From NCBI RefSeq assembly GCF_011759365.1, contig NZ_JAARLZ010000016.1, forward strand, positions 1-64,000: a DNA stretch of 64,000 nt, given 5' to 3'. The notes below the pieces were generated by a model. The model was not told the origin of the DNA and did not search any database. It saw only the letters and a list, made by a program, of their open reading frames with translations. Shown here one piece after another: positions 8,401-16,999 of the stretch. A program made the translations under genes and the position numbers. Each line of letters begins with the position of its first letter. Position 1 is the stretch's first letter. This DNA comes from Luteibacter anthropi. Its GTDB lineage: Bacteria > Pseudomonadota > Gammaproteobacteria > Xanthomonadales > Rhodanobacteraceae.

Positions 8401-8511
8401 ATGGCGAAAATCAAACTCACCAAGTCCGCAGTCGATGCGGCACAAGCCCAGGTGCAGCCAGTCGAACTTCGCGACACCCTGGTTCCTGGCTTTCTGTACA
8501 AAATCACGTAA
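8401..8511 (+). pseudogene. Tyrosine-recombinase (integrase) N-terminal fragment truncated by IS
   Basis: A 36-codon stub translates to a protein beginning MAKIKLTKSAVDAA and ending LRDTLVPGFLYKIT. This resembles the N-terminal arm-binding region (DUF4102-like) of phage and genomic-island tyrosine integrases. It has a good ribosome site (GAGGAG). The frame is cut after ACG at 8508, where the IS inverted repeat starts, and the IS supplies the TAA stop. The rest of the integrase is not found beyond the IS, so the insertion was accompanied or followed by deletion. It indicates that this interval is the remnant of an integrated element. Confidence 0.75.
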
Positions 8512-8520
8512 GCTCCCCCG

Positions 8521-9381
8521 TCAAGCAGACACTTCAAAACTAGAACTTCTAGCGTGCGTGGTGCGGAATTCGACGGGGCTAAGACCGCCGAGTGCATCGT
8601 GGGGTCGAACTTCGTTGTAATCGATCATCCACCAGTGTGCCGCCTCGCGAAAGTCCTGAAGGCGGGCGAAGAGGTGCTGATCCAAGTAGCTCTTCACGAA
8701 AGGTGCGGTTGAAGCGTTCGATAAAGGCATTTTGGCTGGGTTTGCCGGGCTGGATATATTGGATCGCCACGCCATTGGCTTGTGCCCACTGCGTAACCGC
8801 CTCCCCCAGAAACTCGGGACCATTGTCTGACCGTAGAACCTGCGGCAGGCCGTGGTCGCGCTTGATTTGATCGAAAACACGCACCAAGCGGTTGGAAGTA
8901 ATCGATGTATCCACTTCGATGTGAAGTGCCTCACGATTGAAGTCGTCTAGTATGTTGAACGTTCGAAACCGACGGCCGCAAGCCAGGGCATCGCTCATGA
9001 AGTCGATGGAGCACACGGTATCCGGAAGCTTCGGTACATAAAGCGCCACACGCTGGCGTTTGGGAGGCGGCGCTTCGCTGCGCGCCGAAGGTTTAGCTTC
9101 ATGGCCTTGTACACCCTGTAGATCCGCTTTGGATTCCAGTCCTTCCGTTTCTTGCGTAACTGGTCGCTGCACTTCCAAAATCCGCGGCTAGGGTGCTCTT
9201 CCACCAGTTTCGCTAGCGCGGCAATGATGTCGGCGTCAAGCACCGTCCAGTCCAGCGGCGGCGAATACAAGGCCGCTCGTGACAGCACAAGAGATCCGCA
9301 GGACCGGCTCAGTGGGCGGGCATGCTCCTCGGTCAGGAAGCGCACCGACTCTCGCTTCTGGACCGGTCCTAAAGTTTTTTT
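8521..9381 (-). pseudogene. IS3-family transposase orfB (DDE integrase), two frameshifts
   Basis: Reading right to left, the frame first encodes the HTH_21 region (LTEEHARPLSRSCGSLVLSR; EEHPSRGFWK). It then shifts by one base near 9062-9068. The rve catalytic core follows (SIDFMSDAL with the first Asp, LRSDNGPEFL with the second, and the AFIERFNRTFREE glutamate). It shifts back near 8681-8690, and the C-terminus reads NEVRPHDALGGLSPVEFR. The DDE residues survive, but the two compensating indels prevent a full product. orfB would normally be made by -1 frameshifting from orfA at the A7 run. Confidence 0.85.
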
Positions 9382-9635
9382 GCAATCAGATCCTTCAATG
9401 CAGTGTTGTTCAACGCCAACTCTGCGTACATCCGTTTTAGCTTGGCATTCTCCGCTTCCAAGTCCTTCACCCGGCGCAATTAGGACGCCTCTAGGCCACC
9501 GTATTTGCTCTTCCACTGGTAGTACGTGGCGACGCTGATGCCCGCTTGCCGGCAAAGGTCTTTCACAGGCACTCCGGCGTCGGCCTGCTTGAGGATTGAG
9601 ACGATCTGCGTCTCGGTGAACTTCGATGTGCGCGT
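9369..9635 (-). pseudogene. IS3-family transposase orfA, lost start and internal stop
   Basis: The 88-codon frame reads the usual OrfA helix-turn-helix (SKFTETQIVSILKQADAGV, CRQAGISVATYYQWKSKYGG) and a leucine-zipper-like tail (LRRVKDLEAENAKLKRMYAE). The expected ATG after AGGAGGTTCC is ACG (9633-9635). Codon 52 is TAA (9480-9482) where related elements have a sense codon. The frame ends at TAG (9369-9371) just after the slippery run. These defects show the element is inactive. Confidence 0.85.
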
Positions 9636-9706
9636 GGAACCTCCTGACGGGGAAACAATGGCAGAAAGTTTTAGTTATGAGGTACCTGTAGATGGGGGAG
9701 CTTACG

Positions 9707-9807
9707 GAAGGAGCCACAATGTCGTTTGCAGAACCCGGACTGATCTGAGTTGTAGGGGCTTCGGCGCTTTTTTTGTTCGGTGACAACAATTTCCTTAAGC
9801 ACCTTTG
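9707..9807. other. Gap between IS and accessory operon
   Basis: Contains a ribosome-site-like GGAAGGAG and a 9-codon frame (MSFAEPGLI, 9720-9749), probably a remnant of the interrupted element. A short GC-rich hairpin with TTCG loop and a seven-T run (about 9756-9776) follows. No gene can be supported. Confidence 0.35.
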
Positions 9808-10938
9808 TCATCGCTCAGAAAGTATCTCCTGGTATTTTTCATCTATTAAATTTTTCAGATTCTCATTTATTAACTTGGATATTAATTTTTTTGAATCTTG
9901 ATTCACCTTGCTGCCGTGACTCAATCTTATGCAAGAGAATGTCAGCTCAGATTTTTTGTAATCATCTTCTGCGCGGGTTGAGCTACTAAATAGGAAGCAT
10001 ATTTTGCATTTCCCTGAATTTACTCCCTGAGTATAGGGGTATTCGACATCCATCTTCTGAATGTGATAGTGCTTGTAATATTTTTCCTCAGAAATCAAAA
10101 ACACATCATTCAATCTTTCCCCGTCAATTTTCATTCTCTTAACGGAGTTTTTCATCCATGAGATTTGCGGGTCACTCGGGAGAGGTGGACCGTCGACATC
10201 TATATTTATCTCAATATTGTCAACATCTCCGGTGGATATTATCTTGCCAAACCCAGCGGTAAGTCTCTTGAAAAATCTAATTCTCTCCTCATTATCAAAT
10301 GAATCAAACTTAATTTGATGCGGCTCAGGTGATGTGACAATGCTGGCATCGTTAAGTATTTTAGAAATATTGATTGTAATTTTTTTGTTAATAATCTCTG
10401 TTTCTTTGGAGGAATGACTTGATGAGAAATCCAGCAATAAGGTGCCATCTTTTTTCTTTATGATTATTTCACCATCGAAGCGTAAATCTCGCTGCAACCA
10501 GTCCTTGCTGTAGTCTGATTTTGTCAATCTGTAAGGTATCCTGATCGAATCAGAACTCTCAACGATAACTTCAGGTGCTTCCACGAAAGAAACATTATCC
10601 GACTCGCCAGTTAACCAGCTTGAGTCGTCAAACAAGGAGTCCTTCAGCGGTGTTATCCAATCCAGGGAGTCAGACACCAACTCCAAACTTGAACCTTTCA
10701 CTTTAGGTTGTGACTCTCGATCGACACTGGCCTCTATTAATCGAGAGAAGTTATCTGGAGTCAAAAGAGTTGCTGAGAGTATAGGAACAGTGGTGGATTT
10801 TTCATTTTCCCCAACATAAATTCCTTTTTCTTTTAGGGCTGCATGCACTTCCCCATAAGAAATATGGTCGCTATTGAGTAGAATTCTAAGATCTGCTCCT
10901 GCGAGAATAGTCGAACTCGTATCTAATTGGGACTTCAT
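9808..10938 (-). CDS. Unrecognised 376-aa protein, third gene of accessory operon
   Basis: I do not recognise this family. The protein is soluble-looking (no signal peptide or membrane segment), rich in Ser, Asp, Lys and Ile, with a charged C-terminal helix (KKLISKLINENLKNLIDEKYQEIL). An N-terminal stretch (LAGADLRILLNSDHISYGEVHAALKEKG) looks like a small helical domain, perhaps HTH-like. A CKIC pair near residue 310 is the only cysteine motif. The ATG lies 3 nt after the stop of the preceding gene, with AGAGGA inside that gene's end as ribosome site. Codon use is AT-rich, unlike the chromosome. Its fixed place behind a nucleoid-protein and a nuclease-like gene suggests a partner or effector in one system (inference). 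Confidence 0.75.
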   Translation of the reverse strand: MKSQLDTSSTILAGADLRILLNSDHISYGEVHAALKEKGIYVGENEKSTTVPILSATLLTPDNFSRLIEASVDRESQPKVKGSSLELVSDSLDWITPLKDSLFDDSSWLTGESDNVSFVEAPEVIVESSDSIRIPYRLTKSDYSKDWLQRDLRFDGEIIIKKKDGTLLLDFSSSHSSKETEIINKKITINISKILNDASIVTSPEPHQIKFDSFDNEERIRFFKRLTAGFGKIISTGDVDNIEINIDVDGPPLPSDPQISWMKNSVKRMKIDGERLNDVFLISEEKYYKHYHIQKMDVEYPYTQGVNSGKCKICFLFSSSTRAEDDYKKSELTFSCIRLSHGSKVNQDSKKLISKLINENLKNLIDEKYQEILSER

Positions 10939-10941
10939 ATT

Positions 10942-11880
10942 TCAATCCTCTGTGGAGAGAAGGCTCAAAATCGACCTATTAAAAGAAAATGGAGTTATTT
11001 CCTCGTCACGATCTGGAAAATGCAGTCTTGCAAGTTTAGCTTCTTGCTCATTTAGTGCTGGATTGTAGTCGGGCATGCCTATCTTGATTTTCGCAACCAG
11101 TCCGCTTGAAAATTGTAGCGCATACGATAAAAGCTTTTTATATGCATCTTTGGTGAATGCTTGATCGGCGTAGATTACCATTTCGCGTGAGTCATCGGAC
11201 TTCACAAGGAATGGAACTACATCGGACGCGATAAGCTCTAGCGGCAAACTGCTTCCCGATCTAGCTTCATTGACGTAAACAGATGTTCCTATGCGGGGGT
11301 AAAAGAATTCTATTTTTTTATCCTGAAACCGCCTATTCATATCATCAATTATTTTTATCAAAAATGATGCTCTCGCGTTATCTATCAAATAGATGGGAAA
11401 TTTTGCGTCTGGCTCTAATCGGCTACTGGCAAGGCTGGGCTTAATATTGCACTCTATATCCGAGCCATCATTGTGTAGCCATACTAAAAGTCCAGAGTGG
11501 CCTTTCTTCCCCCTGGTGCCATGAGAATTAGATATTAATTTAACTTCAGGACTATGTTTGGCGCACTCAATTATTTCTTGGCATTCTTTAAAATGAGATT
11601 TGAATTTTGTTTTTAAAGTCGCCTCGCTCGGAGGGCCGCCGAGAGTATTTTTGACAGAAACGTGAACTATTTCTGTCCTGTCGTCATGGAATGGACTGTG
11701 ATAGATGAATACCTGATCCTCGCCATGTGTTGATCGTTGGTTTCCTTCTTCATTTTTATGCTTAGGGGAATTACAAGCAATGCTTATATTGTGGAGGGAG
11801 TTATTCCATCCGATTAATTTAAGCAATTCGGTTGATATTTTTTCCCCAATCTCCCCGGACTTTTTGGACTTCTCTCCCAT
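10942..11880 (-). CDS. Putative PD-(D/E)XK-nuclease-like protein, second gene of accessory operon
   Basis: This 312-aa soluble protein has an N-terminus suggestive of a PD-(D/E)XK fold. Helix one is GEIGEKISTELLKLIGW (residues 9-25), as in restriction and Holliday-type nucleases. Asp55 in HGEDQVFIY is followed by a strand ending VHVSVKNT, where Lys77 could be the catalytic lysine (Ser75 sits where Asp/Glu is usual). A helix with many Lys/Glu follows. The rest (80-312) is unrecognised. The ATG overlaps the TAA of the upstream NdpA-like gene by one base (TAATG), and the third gene begins 3 nt after its stop. AT-rich composition marks horizontal origin. The nuclease assignment is tentative; the operon link is certain. 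Confidence 0.6.
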   Translation of the reverse strand: MGEKSKKSGEIGEKISTELLKLIGWNNSLHNISIACNSPKHKNEEGNQRSTHGEDQVFIYHSPFHDDRTEIVHVSVKNTLGGPPSEATLKTKFKSHFKECQEIIECAKHSPEVKLISNSHGTRGKKGHSGLLVWLHNDGSDIECNIKPSLASSRLEPDAKFPIYLIDNARASFLIKIIDDMNRRFQDKKIEFFYPRIGTSVYVNEARSGSSLPLELIASDVVPFLVKSDDSREMVIYADQAFTKDAYKKLLSYALQFSSGLVAKIKIGMPDYNPALNEQEAKLARLHFPDRDEEITPFSFNRSILSLLSTED

Positions 11881-12896
11881 TATTTTTCCTCCCTTGATAA
11901 AATATCAATAATTGCTTGAAATCCATTTGTTTTTTCTTTAATAAGCAATCCGGAAATGAAGTAATCCGGATCGCTAACTATCAAACCAACACCACTCTTT
12001 ATTTTTATTTTTCTGGTTATCGGATTGGCAAGCTTTGCGAAGTCCTGAGATTTGAACTCATAACTTTCGGAAATTTCAGTGCCAGCACTACTGGTGACGC
12101 CAGACATGACATCGGAAAGGAAGTCCGAATCAATGTATTGAGATGATATGGACTTTATATCTCCAATGGTTGTTGTTTTTGATGTTTTAATTATTTCTTT
12201 TACTTTTTCAGAAAAACCAACTGCTGCTTGAGCATCCTCAATCTTCGAGGTTATTCCCTTTAATATTATTCCGGCAATTTTGGCATAAGATTTCGAGGTG
12301 GCTCTGGGCGAGGCTTTCAAAAACGAATCCACCCAGTATTTTGTTTTTTGCCCTAGGTTGTCGACAACAAAGACACCTTTTGAGTCGGGAAGTATAAGAG
12401 CGCCTTTTTGTATCTTGCTTAAAGAAATTCCGGATCGCTCGATTATCTCAAAAGATCCAGATGATTCTTTTATGTCAATAAAATCATCTTTGTTTTCTAT
12501 TTTTAATATTGCAAGCGCGCTGACCGCATCTTCTTCAACCCTGACCTCTGAAAACAGCAAAAATACCACCTCACCACCTGATATATTGGGATGAGTTGAG
12601 GACGCATATAGATGTTTTGCAATCCCCTGAGTGTGCTTAACAAAGCTGGCCTGATCGCCAAAAATTTTCTCAGAGATATTTGAAACAACATTTAGTGATA
12701 AATCTGACTCATGGAAGAATTCATAATTGTTTCCCTGTTTTGCCAGCGGAAGCAAGTAATGCTGAGCCAGGGAGTTACGCAATGAATCACTTATGACTGA
12801 TTCTTTATCGGCGAGACGCATTCCTTCTTCGCGTATTTTATTTCCCACTCGATGTACAACAACACTTGTTAGCTGCGCCGAACTTAAATCAATCAT
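11880..12896 (-). CDS. Nucleoid-associated protein of the NdpA/YejK (NA37) family
   Basis: This 338-aa protein matches the pattern of the 37-kDa nucleoid-associated family. The N-terminus is LTSVVVHRVGNKIREEGMRLADKES. Central strands read GGEVVFLLFSEVRVEEDAVSALAILKIENKDDF, and the family-like KIQKGALILPDSKGVFVVDN is followed by KYWVDSFLKA. Family members bind nucleoid DNA; their role is unclear. Chromosomal YejK normally stands alone in conserved context, whereas this copy is AT-rich and heads a three-gene operon on a degraded mobile element. Its ribosome site is AAAGGA just before the ATG, and its stop overlaps the next start. It may recruit the downstream proteins to DNA (inference). Confidence 0.8.
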   Translation of the reverse strand: MIDLSSAQLTSVVVHRVGNKIREEGMRLADKESVISDSLRNSLAQHYLLPLAKQGNNYEFFHESDLSLNVVSNISEKIFGDQASFVKHTQGIAKHLYASSTHPNISGGEVVFLLFSEVRVEEDAVSALAILKIENKDDFIDIKESSGSFEIIERSGISLSKIQKGALILPDSKGVFVVDNLGQKTKYWVDSFLKASPRATSKSYAKIAGIILKGITSKIEDAQAAVGFSEKVKEIIKTSKTTTIGDIKSISSQYIDSDFLSDVMSGVTSSAGTEISESYEFKSQDFAKLANPITRKIKIKSGVGLIVSDPDYFISGLLIKEKTNGFQAIIDILSREEK

Positions 12897-13063
12897 TTTT
12901 CAATCCTTTGATTTTTCAGAATGGATAGAGACTCTTCTTTTATGCCTGGCGTCTACGGTGAGTCGCTTTTGTAGGAGCGCGCCTGCGCGCGACCGGTTGT
13001 CGCGCGATGCATCATCGTTCCCGATCAACCGGTCGCGCGCAAGGCGCGTTCCTACAGGGTTGC
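12897..13063. repeat. Island right edge and REP doublet
   Basis: The first 60-70 bp are AT-rich and must hold the promoter of the accessory operon, though no strong -35/-10 pair is evident. From 12971 the composition returns to high GC with an inverted REP pair, GTAGGAGCGCGCCTGC to GACCGGTTG (12971-12999) and its near-complement at 13027-13055. The pair separates the island from the prolyl aminopeptidase gene. Confidence 0.7.
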
Positions 13064-14053
<990 letters not shown>

Positions 14054-14070
14054 CTAGCACCACACCCGTT

Positions 14071-14269
14071 GTAGGAGCGCGCCTCGCGCGCGACCGGTGG
14101 CGTGGAGACAATGATGATCGCCGCCCCGCCCTGTAGGAGCGCGCCTCGCGCGCGACCGGTGATGCGATGATCTCCATCGATTCCGCATCACCGGTCGCGC
14201 GCAAGGCGCGCTCCTACCAGGAGATAGATGGTTCGGGGCGGCGGGGTCACGCGCGAGGCGCGCTCCTAC
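14071..14269. repeat. Cluster of four REP units
   Basis: Two units in one orientation (14071-14098, 14133-14160) face two inverted units (14191-14217, 14246-14269). The pair 14133-14160 and 14191-14217 is extended by complementary inner flanks (GGTGATGCG and CGCATCACC), a typical REP doublet. The last unit overlaps the stop codon of the flavoprotein gene on the minus strand. Confidence 0.85.
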
Positions 14270-15639
14270 AGGAGTTTTCCGGGGTTCATGATGTTTCTGG
14301 GGTCCCAGGCGGCCTTGATGCCGCGCATCAGGGTGATCTCGGCGTCCGAGCGTACGCTGCCCAGCCAGGGCTTCTTTACCAGGCCGATGCCGTGCTCGGC
14401 CGAGATGCTGCCTTCGTGCCGGTGCAGTGTTTCCACCAGCAGCGAGGTCACGTGCTCGCACTGCGACACGAAGGTGTCGTTGGCGAGATCATCCGGCTTC
14501 AACACGTTGATGTGCAGGTTGCCATCGCCGATGTGGCCGAACCAGACCACGTCGAAGTGGGGATACTCCGCGGACAGCAGCCGCTGCATTTCCTCCATGA
14601 AGGCAGGCACCACGGAGATGCGCACCGACACGTCGTTCTTGTAGGGCTTGTAGCGCGCAAGGCTCTCGGTGATGCCCTCGCGCAGCCGCCACAACGCCGC
14701 TGCCTGCGCATCGCTGGAAGCGATCACGCCATCGACCACCCAGCCCTCTTCCACGCAGCGCTCGAAGAAATCCAGTGCGTCGGCTTCGCCAGCGGCGTCG
14801 AACTCCGTGACCACGTAGAACGGATGATCCTCCGCAAACGGCTTCTGCGCACCATGCGCAGTCACATGCGCCAGCGCGCGGTCGGTGAAGAATTCGAACG
14901 CTTCCAGCCGCAGACGATGGTTTGCCTCGGCGAACACCTTCATCAGGGCATCCATCGCCGGTATGGCGAGCAACATGACCTGGGTGTCGGGCGGTGGCGC
15001 CGTGAGCCACAGCGTGGCCTCGACCACGATGCCCAGCGTGCCTTCCGAACCGATCACCAGATGGCGCAGGTCATACCCCGAAGCGTTCTTCACCAGCCCC
15101 TTGTTGAGGTCGAGCAGTTCGCCCGTGCCGGTGACGACCTTCAGCCCGGCTACCCACTGGCGCGTGTTGCCGTAGCGAATGACCCGGATTCCGCCGGCAT
15201 TGGTCGCGATGTTGCCGCCGATCTGACAGGAGCCTCGTGCGGCGAAGTCCACCGGATAGATCAGACCCCGGTCGCGGGCCGCTTGCTGCACCGCCTCAAG
15301 CGCGATGCCGGGCTGCACGGTGAGGGTGCGGTCCACGGGATTGAAGTCGAGGACCTTGTTCATCCGGTCCAGGCTCAGTACCAGCTCGCCATGGGCTGCC
15401 ACGGCACCGCCGGACAGGCCGGTCCGGCCACCGGAAGGAACGATGGCGACACCCGTCTGCGCCGCCCAGCGGACGATGGCCTGCACCTGCGCGATATCGG
15501 CCGGAAAGGCCACCGCCAGCGGGGCCGGGGTCCAGCGCCGGGTCCAGTCGCGGCCATGGTGTTCAAGGTCGCCGGGGTCGGTCGACAGCTTCAGGTCGGG
15601 CAGCAGGCGGGCAAGCTCGGACAGGCGCGGATCGGTCAT
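14266..15639 (-). CDS. FAD-linked oxidoreductase, probable D-2-hydroxyglutarate dehydrogenase
   Basis: This 457-aa enzyme has the VAO/PCMH FAD-binding fold: PSGGRTGLSGGAVA (around 65-80), CQIGGNIATNAGGIRVIRYGNTRQWV and SEGTLGIVVEATLWL. A C-terminal FAD-oxidase domain follows, with HIGDGNLHINVL and EHGIGLVKKPWL. This is the layout of D-lactate/D-2-hydroxyglutarate dehydrogenases. Divergent serA supports D-2-HG: SerA also reduces 2-oxoglutarate to D-2-HG, and a D2HGDH reoxidises it to sustain serine synthesis (known in Pseudomonas stutzeri). The start at 15639 fits the family N-terminus; a longer frame upstream does not. The TAG stop is contributed by a REP sequence. A D-lactate dehydrogenase is the alternative. 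Confidence 0.85.
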   Translation of the reverse strand: MTDPRLSELARLLPDLKLSTDPGDLEHHGRDWTRRWTPAPLAVAFPADIAQVQAIVRWAAQTGVAIVPSGGRTGLSGGAVAAHGELVLSLDRMNKVLDFNPVDRTLTVQPGIALEAVQQAARDRGLIYPVDFAARGSCQIGGNIATNAGGIRVIRYGNTRQWVAGLKVVTGTGELLDLNKGLVKNASGYDLRHLVIGSEGTLGIVVEATLWLTAPPPDTQVMLLAIPAMDALMKVFAEANHRLRLEAFEFFTDRALAHVTAHGAQKPFAEDHPFYVVTEFDAAGEADALDFFERCVEEGWVVDGVIASSDAQAAALWRLREGITESLARYKPYKNDVSVRISVVPAFMEEMQRLLSAEYPHFDVVWFGHIGDGNLHINVLKPDDLANDTFVSQCEHVTSLLVETLHRHEGSISAEHGIGLVKKPWLGSVRSDAEITLMRGIKAAWDPRNIMNPGKLL

Positions 15640-15763
15640 GGGGGCTTCGCTCGGGTCGATCCCCCGAGGGTGCCAGCGGCGGGAAGCGGCGTCCACTGCA
15701 CTGCAACAATCCCGTCGCCCATCTGGCATAGTGGACGTCCACTCACGCGGAACCTGGCCGGCC
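15640..15763. promoter_or_regulatory. Divergent promoter region with palindrome AGTGGACGTCCACT
   Basis: The 124-bp gap between the divergent flavoprotein gene and serA holds the perfect 14-bp palindrome AGTGGACGTCCACT at 15730-15743, 21 bp before the serA start. CATAGT (15728-15733) could serve as a weak -10 for serA and would be overlapped by the palindrome. The binder is unknown. Confidence 0.4.
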
Positions 15764-16999
15764 ATGAAGCGCACGTCGTATCCGAAAGAAGACATCAAGG
15801 TCCTGCTGCTCGAAGGCGTCAGCCGCAGCGCCCTCGACACCTTTCGCCAGGCCGGATACACCCAGATCGAGTTCCACGAAAAATCCCTGCCCGACGACGA
15901 ACTGCGCGAGCGCATCGCCGATGCACACATCGTGGGCATCCGCTCCCGCACGCATCTCTCCGCCGAGGTGTTTTCCCATGCCCGCCGCCTGATGGCCGTG
16001 GGCTGCTTCTGCATCGGCACCAACCAGGTCGATGCCGCCGAAGCCGAGCGCCTGGGCATCCCGGTGTTCAACGCGCCCTACTCCAACACGCGCAGCGTGG
16101 CCGAACTGGTCATCGCCGAAACGATCATGCTGGTGCGTCGCATCCCGGAGAAGAACGCCGAATGCCATCGCGGCGGCTGGTCCAAGTCGGCCGCCGGCAG
16201 CTACGAGGTGCGCGACAAGGTGCTGGGCATCGTCGGCTACGGCCACATCGGCACCCAGGTCGGCGTGCTCGCCGAGTCGCTGGGCATGCGGGTGATCTTC
16301 CACGACATCGAGCCCAAGCTCTCGCTGGGCAATGCCCGCCCGGCTGCCAGCCTGGATGACCTGCTCGAACGCGCCGACGTGGTCACCCTGCACGTCCCCG
16401 AAACCGCGCAGACGAAGGACATGATCGGGGCGGCCGAACTGGGCCGCATGCGCCCGGGCTCCATGCTGGTGAACGCCTCGCGCGGCACCGTTGTGGATAT
16501 CGACGCCCTGGCCGAAGCCCTGCGCTCGAAGCACCTGGCCGGCGCCGCCATCGACGTCTTCCCGGTGGAGCCCAAGGGCAATGGCGATGCGTTCCTGTCG
16601 CCGCTGGTGGGCATGGACAACGTCATCCTCACCCCGCACGTCGGCGGCAGCACGGCCGAGGCGCAGGAGAACATCGGTATCGAGGTGGCCTCCAAGCTGG
16701 TGCGCTACAGCGACAACGGCAGCACCCTGTCGGCCGTGAATTTCCCCGAAGTGTCGCTGCCGGGCCATCCGACCAGCCGACGCCTGCTGCACATCCACCG
16801 GAATATCCCGGGCGTGCTCTCGCGTATCAACGAGGTGTTCTCGCGCGCCGCCGTGAACATCGACGGCCAGTACCTGCAGACCTCGCCGCAGCTCGGCTAC
16901 GTGGTGATCGACGTGACCACCACCGAAGAGCATGCCGCGGCACTGCGCAACGAACTGGCCGCCATCGACGGCACGCTGAAGGCGCGCGTCCTCTACTGA
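15764..16999 (+). CDS. serA: D-3-phosphoglycerate dehydrogenase
   Basis: This 411-aa enzyme catalyses the first step of serine synthesis, oxidising 3-phosphoglycerate with NAD. Substrate-domain motifs are VGIRSRTHLS and GCFCIGTNQVD. The Rossmann motif is GIVGYGHIGTQVG (about residues 150-162). The catalytic set comprises Arg in NASRGTVVD, Glu in FPVEPKG and His in LTPHVGGST. A C-terminal ACT domain (about 335-411, NIPGVLSRINEVFSRAAVNI) gives serine feedback control as in the E. coli-type enzyme. The start aligns with E. coli SerA length (410 aa); earlier in-frame starts extend into the divergent promoter. Its 3' end overlaps the convergent GGDEF gene by 7 bp. Confidence 0.96.
   Translation: MKRTSYPKEDIKVLLLEGVSRSALDTFRQAGYTQIEFHEKSLPDDELRERIADAHIVGIRSRTHLSAEVFSHARRLMAVGCFCIGTNQVDAAEAERLGIPVFNAPYSNTRSVAELVIAETIMLVRRIPEKNAECHRGGWSKSAAGSYEVRDKVLGIVGYGHIGTQVGVLAESLGMRVIFHDIEPKLSLGNARPAASLDDLLERADVVTLHVPETAQTKDMIGAAELGRMRPGSMLVNASRGTVVDIDALAEALRSKHLAGAAIDVFPVEPKGNGDAFLSPLVGMDNVILTPHVGGSTAEAQENIGIEVASKLVRYSDNGSTLSAVNFPEVSLPGHPTSRRLLHIHRNIPGVLSRINEVFSRAAVNIDGQYLQTSPQLGYVVIDVTTTEEHAAALRNELAAIDGTLKARVLY

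Larger units (their letters stand above)
8507..9706 (-). mobile_element. IS3-family insertion sequence, decayed
   Basis: About 1.2 kb is bounded by the inverted repeat CGTAAGCTCCCCC (8507-8519) and its complement (9694-9706), with further imperfect matching inward. It carries orfA and orfB on the minus strand in the usual IS3 order, with an A7 slippery run (AAAAAAAC, around 9374-9381) for -1 frameshifting. Both ORFs are broken, so it cannot move by itself. No clear 3-4 bp target duplication is seen at the two ends, which suggests flank rearrangement. The exact IS termini are uncertain by one or two bases. Confidence 0.88.

Noticed and set aside
9808-12896. Assigning the three-gene operon to a named defence system (for example GAPS4-type)
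   Set aside because: Some features (possible PD-(D/E)XK protein plus partner on a mobile element) recall such systems, but no homology could be shown by eye.
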